Source of the DNA: an uncultured Clostridia bacterium
GTDB lineage: Bacteria > Bacillota > Clostridia > Christensenellales > UBA1242
Length of the DNA: 8,183 nt
Assembly (NCBI GenBank): GCA_947630075.1
Contig: CANRGF010000039.1
Coordinates: 1-8,183 of the forward strand
Direction: 5' to 3'
Positions 6,012-8,183 of this stretch are shown piece after piece. The position numbers and the translations under genes are program-made. A model generated the notes under the pieces. It searched no databases. It was given only the letters and a program-made list of their open reading frames with translations, and was not told the origin of the DNA. Position 1 is the stretch's first letter; each line of letters begins with the position of its first letter.

Positions 6012-6728
6012 ATGCAAGAATATCAGTTCAACCAAAAAGAATATCGAAAAAAGATTTATAAAAATGGAGGAGGCTCGGTAGCCATTCTCATTTTTATCTG
6101 CATAATTTTAATCGGTGCGGCGTTCATTTTAATGCCAAAAAAATCAGCATCAAAACAAGAATTTTATTTTGTGGAAATCAATCAATTCATCACCTATAAA
6201 GACGCAAACGAACTTGCCATTTCAATCCAAGAAAAAGGCGGTGCCGGATATGTTTTTTTTAATGGAAGTTATCATGTGATTGCTGGATATTACCCCACCA
6301 AATCAGAGGCTGAAACGGTGTGCGAAAATTTAAAGGAAGAATTTGAGTGCGCTTGTGTGTTTTCGCTAGAATATTCTCTCAATTCAAAAAGCCTAACAGC
6401 AAATCAAAAAACCGCTCTTTCCAACATAGTGGAAATGAGTGAAAACACGATTGGTGAGATTTATGAAAACATTCTTTCATTTGTGAAAAATGAAAATAGT
6501 GAAGCAAAGTTAAAACTAAATTTTAGCGCCATTTTAAAAAACTTTGAAAACGAGATGGAAAAATTTAATGGAGTTTTTAAAGATAATAAGTTTAGCAAGG
6601 CGCGCACGAGTTTGGAAAAAATGCACAGCTCTCTAAACAATTTAAACGATATTACCGCCGCAAGCAAACTTAGATATGAGCAAATCAGTTTTGTGGTGAA
6701 TTATGTGAGCTTTCTATCGGCCTTTTAA
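6012..6728 (+). CDS. Single-pass membrane protein with SPOR-like domain
   Basis: The 238-aa protein has a basic cytoplasmic N terminus (1-21), one membrane helix (about 22-41), and an outside portion. Residues 51-115 look like a SPOR domain, the peptidoglycan-binding fold that recognises stripped glycan strands at division or spore septa. They begin FYFVEINQF, followed by a helix with ANELAISIQ, then GAGYVFFNGSYHVIAGYY and a second helix SEAETVCENL. The remaining residues, about 125-238, are helical and rich in E, K, N and S, with no enzyme motif. A role in cell-wall or division-site binding is inferred from the domain alone. The start lacks a Shine-Dalgarno; GGAGGAGG at 6065-6072 lies inside the frame and precedes no ATG or GTG that would leave a whole helix, so I keep 6012. 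The stop overlaps the convergent gene's stop by 4 bases. Confidence 0.75.
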   Translation: MQEYQFNQKEYRKKIYKNGGGSVAILIFICIILIGAAFILMPKKSASKQEFYFVEINQFITYKDANELAISIQEKGGAGYVFFNGSYHVIAGYYPTKSEAETVCENLKEEFECACVFSLEYSLNSKSLTANQKTALSNIVEMSENTIGEIYENILSFVKNENSEAKLKLNFSAILKNFENEMEKFNGVFKDNKFSKARTSLEKMHSSLNNLNDITAASKLRYEQISFVVNYVSFLSAF

Positions 6729-7087
6729 TGTTTTCTATTCATTTCCACAATCTGCCAAATTGCTAGTCCAATCAAGAAGAAGGCAAAGAGTTTCTTTAAA
6801 ATGTCGTTTGAAATGTGGTTTGCAAGCAATGCTCCGCCCACACTAAACACACAACCTATCAATGCAAGCAACCACGTTTCTTTAAATGCCACCAAATGAT
6901 TTTTTATATGGATGAAAAGAGCCACCACGCTCATTGGCAGGAAAGCAATCAAATTTATGCCTTGCGCTTGCAGTTGCTTGAAAGATAGAAATATAGTGAG
7001 CAAAGGTATCGTTAGAGTGCCGCCACCCATACCCATTCCTCCAACTATTCCGCCCAATATTCCAACAACAATTTCCCAAAACAACAT
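6725..7087 (-). CDS. TauE/SafE-family half-transporter, second (C-terminal-like) half
   Basis: This 120-aa integral membrane protein has the TauE/SafE (DUF81, TSUP) glycine signature GGMGMGGG at 16-23, followed by P28. Hydrophobic segments lie at about 4-32, 43-62, 72-90 and 98-114. Family members are normally about 250 aa with two homologous halves; this protein equals one half. They are anion permeases linked to sulfite, sulfoacetate or related organosulfur compounds, but the substrate here cannot be read. It follows its partner after a 6-base gap and in the same frame. Only a weak site (AGGT, 5 bases before the ATG) supports independent initiation, so translational re-initiation or read-through is likely. 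Its TAA overlaps the SPOR-like gene's TAA tail to tail. Confidence 0.85.
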   Translation of the reverse strand: MLFWEIVVGILGGIVGGMGMGGGTLTIPLLTIFLSFKQLQAQGINLIAFLPMSVVALFIHIKNHLVAFKETWLLALIGCVFSVGGALLANHISNDILKKLFAFFLIGLAIWQIVEMNRKH

Positions 7088-7093
7088 ATCAAC

Positions 7094-7456
7094 CTACTTT
7101 AAAAGCATCACAATGCCGCCTAAAAGCATAAAAAAGACGAATATGCCTTTAACCGTTTTGTTGCTTATTTTATTTAAAAGGGTTGCTCCAACCACCCCGC
7201 CGACCACAATGCCAACAATCACAGGCCAACCGGACGCAAAATCCACAGAATTATGGCACATATACACTATTGTGCTAACCAAACTTATTGGAAGAATGAC
7301 AAACAGGGCTGTGGCTTGCGCTTTTTTTTGCTCCATCTTAAACAATTTATTTAAAACGGGGACGACCACCATCCCTCCGCCACCACCAAAAAATCCATTT
7401 ATTAGCCCAATTAGTGCGCCAAACAGTATGATATAGATTTTTTTGACTTTTTTCAT
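7094..7456 (-). CDS. TauE/SafE-family half-transporter, first (N-terminal-like) half
   Basis: This 120-aa membrane protein has the same fold unit as its neighbour: a basic start MKKVKK, a glycine run FFGGGGG at 22-28, P33, then the polar-to-hydrophobic KKAQATALFVILP (44-56), GG at 86-87 and a last helix at about 104-118. It corresponds to one repeat of a normal TauE/SafE anion permease. It ends in TAG, whereas the other genes whose ends are visible here stop with TAA. The next ATG is in the same frame two codons later, so the two halves would form one 243-aa protein if the TAG were read through. A heterodimer of two products is the alternative. The ATG lacks a Shine-Dalgarno. The pair is likely one transcript read from the left-facing side of the divergent gap at 7457-7541. 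Confidence 0.87.
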   Translation of the reverse strand: MKKVKKIYIILFGALIGLINGFFGGGGGMVVVPVLNKLFKMEQKKAQATALFVILPISLVSTIVYMCHNSVDFASGWPVIVGIVVGGVVGATLLNKISNKTVKGIFVFFMLLGGIVMLLK

Positions 7457-7460
7457 ACGA

Positions 7461-7466
7461 ATAATA
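7461..7466 (-). promoter_or_regulatory. -10-like hexamer just before the TauE pair
   Basis: TATTAT on the minus strand ends 4 bases before the ATG at 7456, with no ribosome site between and no clear -35 upstream. This is the third SD-less start in the window with such a hexamer close by. The spacing is slightly short for a standard start point. Confidence 0.22.
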
Positions 7467-7488
7467 TGTTCAATTTGCTCAATTTTAT

Positions 7489-7517
7489 TTGCTTTTTTTT
7501 TCTATTTATATTATAAT
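7489..7517 (+). promoter_or_regulatory. Promoter of the secreted-protein gene
   Basis: TTGCTT (7489-7494) is 17 bases from a perfect TATAAT (7512-7517). Transcription would start near 7524, giving an 18-base leader with AAGGT (7528-7532) placed 9 bases before the ATG at 7542. Confidence 0.55.
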
Positions 7518-7541
7518 AAAGTGGTTTAAGGTAACAATTCT

Positions 7542-8183
7542 ATGAGAGGTATTATGAAAACTACAAGCAAATTAACTAAAACAATGCATCTTTTAATCGC
7601 CTTTATTTTTTTCTTGGCGGGTTTGATGCTAGCCACAGCCGTCAAGCCAAAAGATATTAAAGCGTATGCTTCCGCTTTCCAAAGCGAGGAAATAGTAACC
7701 ACCAAACTCACAAGCAATGCCAAGTTTGAAGAAGGCAAAAAGGACGAATATCCTTATCAGCCAAATGGGTTTACCTCCTCAAACAGCAATGTGGAAAAAA
7801 ATAGTGGCGTTATTAATCTTAAAGACGAAGAATTTATTGATAAATATAAAAACCACAACGAGAACGAAACTAACCAATATGTGCTTATGGTGAAAGCAAA
7901 TGTGGAGGAGTTTGGATATGTTAGCTCTAGCCCTTCACAAATGACGCTTGATGCCAACAGCCATTATGAAATTTCAGTTGAAGTGGGTTGTTATGACGGC
8001 GCAAGAGCTACTCTTTGCCTTATTAGTGATGATGAGCGCATTATTTCACTCACCCATGTCGGCGATTGGAACAAATGCTATTTATATGTTAGCACGGACG
8101 AAACCACTTCTTTGAATGTAAACTTGGGGTTATTTTCAAAGGGCGGCACAGTGTTGTTTGACGACATTAGTGCAAAGAAATTG
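7542..8183 (+). CDS. Secreted protein with possible jelly-roll domain, N-terminal part
   Basis: I read 214 open codons from the ATG at 7542 to the right edge, with no stop, so the C terminus is missing. The N terminus is a signal peptide: basic residues to about 14, a hydrophobic core at about 17-34 (HLLIAFIFFLAGLMLATAV), and possible cleavage near AYA at 41-43. After a polar linker, residues about 112-214 form a beta-rich domain ending WNKCYLYVST...LNVNLGLFS...GTVLFDDIS. The W, the LxLG-like strand and the FDDI ending are typical of galactose-binding or CBM-type jelly-roll modules. Sugar or surface-polymer binding is therefore an inference. The ATG at 7554 is an alternative start with GAGAGGT closer to it; 7542 has the better spacing from AAGGT. 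A function beyond export cannot be assigned from this part. Confidence 0.75.
   Translation, partial: MRGIMKTTSKLTKTMHLLIAFIFFLAGLMLATAVKPKDIKAYASAFQSEEIVTTKLTSNAKFEEGKKDEYPYQPNGFTSSNSNVEKNSGVINLKDEEFIDKYKNHNENETNQYVLMVKANVEEFGYVSSSPSQMTLDANSHYEISVEVGCYDGARATLCLISDDERIISLTHVGDWNKCYLYVSTDETTSLNVNLGLFSKGGTVLFDDISAKKL

Noticed and set aside
6912..7436. Proline-rich 174-aa frame on the plus strand
   Set aside because: The proline runs are the complement of the glycine motifs of the two TauE halves; it is a shadow.

Overview
This is a low-GC bacterial window using the standard code (tryptophan is TGG, and no TGA or TAG is needed inside a gene). Several genes have strong Shine-Dalgarno sites (AAGGAGGT, GGGAGG, TTAGGAG), and sigma70/sigmaA-type promoters and intrinsic terminators are easy to find. 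This fits an uncultured low-GC Firmicutes-like lineage, for example a host-associated Clostridia or Mollicutes relative. That placement is inference from composition and gene style. The archaeal-type valyl-tRNA synthetase and the divergent GroEL suggest a lineage away from the well-studied models.

Layout, left to right. On the minus strand is the N-terminal 161 codons of rsmA (16S rRNA dimethyladenosine transferase), running off the left edge. Its upstream gap holds a strong plus-strand promoter followed about 40 bases later by a bidirectional terminator, a possible tiny RNA unit. Next, on the minus strand, is a 198-aa four-helix membrane protein of unknown function. A divergent gap with two promoters leads to valS on the plus strand, a 783-aa archaeal/eukaryal-type ValRS. 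A palindromic terminator separates valS from the convergent groES-groEL operon on the minus strand. The gap upstream of groES lacks CIRCE but has a nested inverted repeat. On the plus strand follows a single-pass membrane protein with a SPOR-like domain. Its stop codon overlaps by 4 bases the stop of a convergent pair of 120-aa TauE/SafE-family half-transporters. Those two halves are in the same frame and separated by one TAG codon. The last gene, on the plus strand and cut by the right edge, encodes a secreted protein with a possible jelly-roll (carbohydrate-binding-like) domain.

Most identified genes are housekeeping: ribosome maturation (rsmA), tRNA charging (valS) and protein folding (groES/groEL). 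The cell-envelope genes (198-aa membrane protein, SPOR-like protein, TauE pair, secreted protein) share no obvious pathway. I see no mobile element, CRISPR array, tRNA, rRNA or defence system. The items most worth a second look are the TauE gene split by a single amber codon, the tiny promoter-terminator unit near 547-644, the archaeal-type ValRS with an altered KMSKS motif, and the genes whose start codons lack a Shine-Dalgarno but sit just after a -10-like hexamer.
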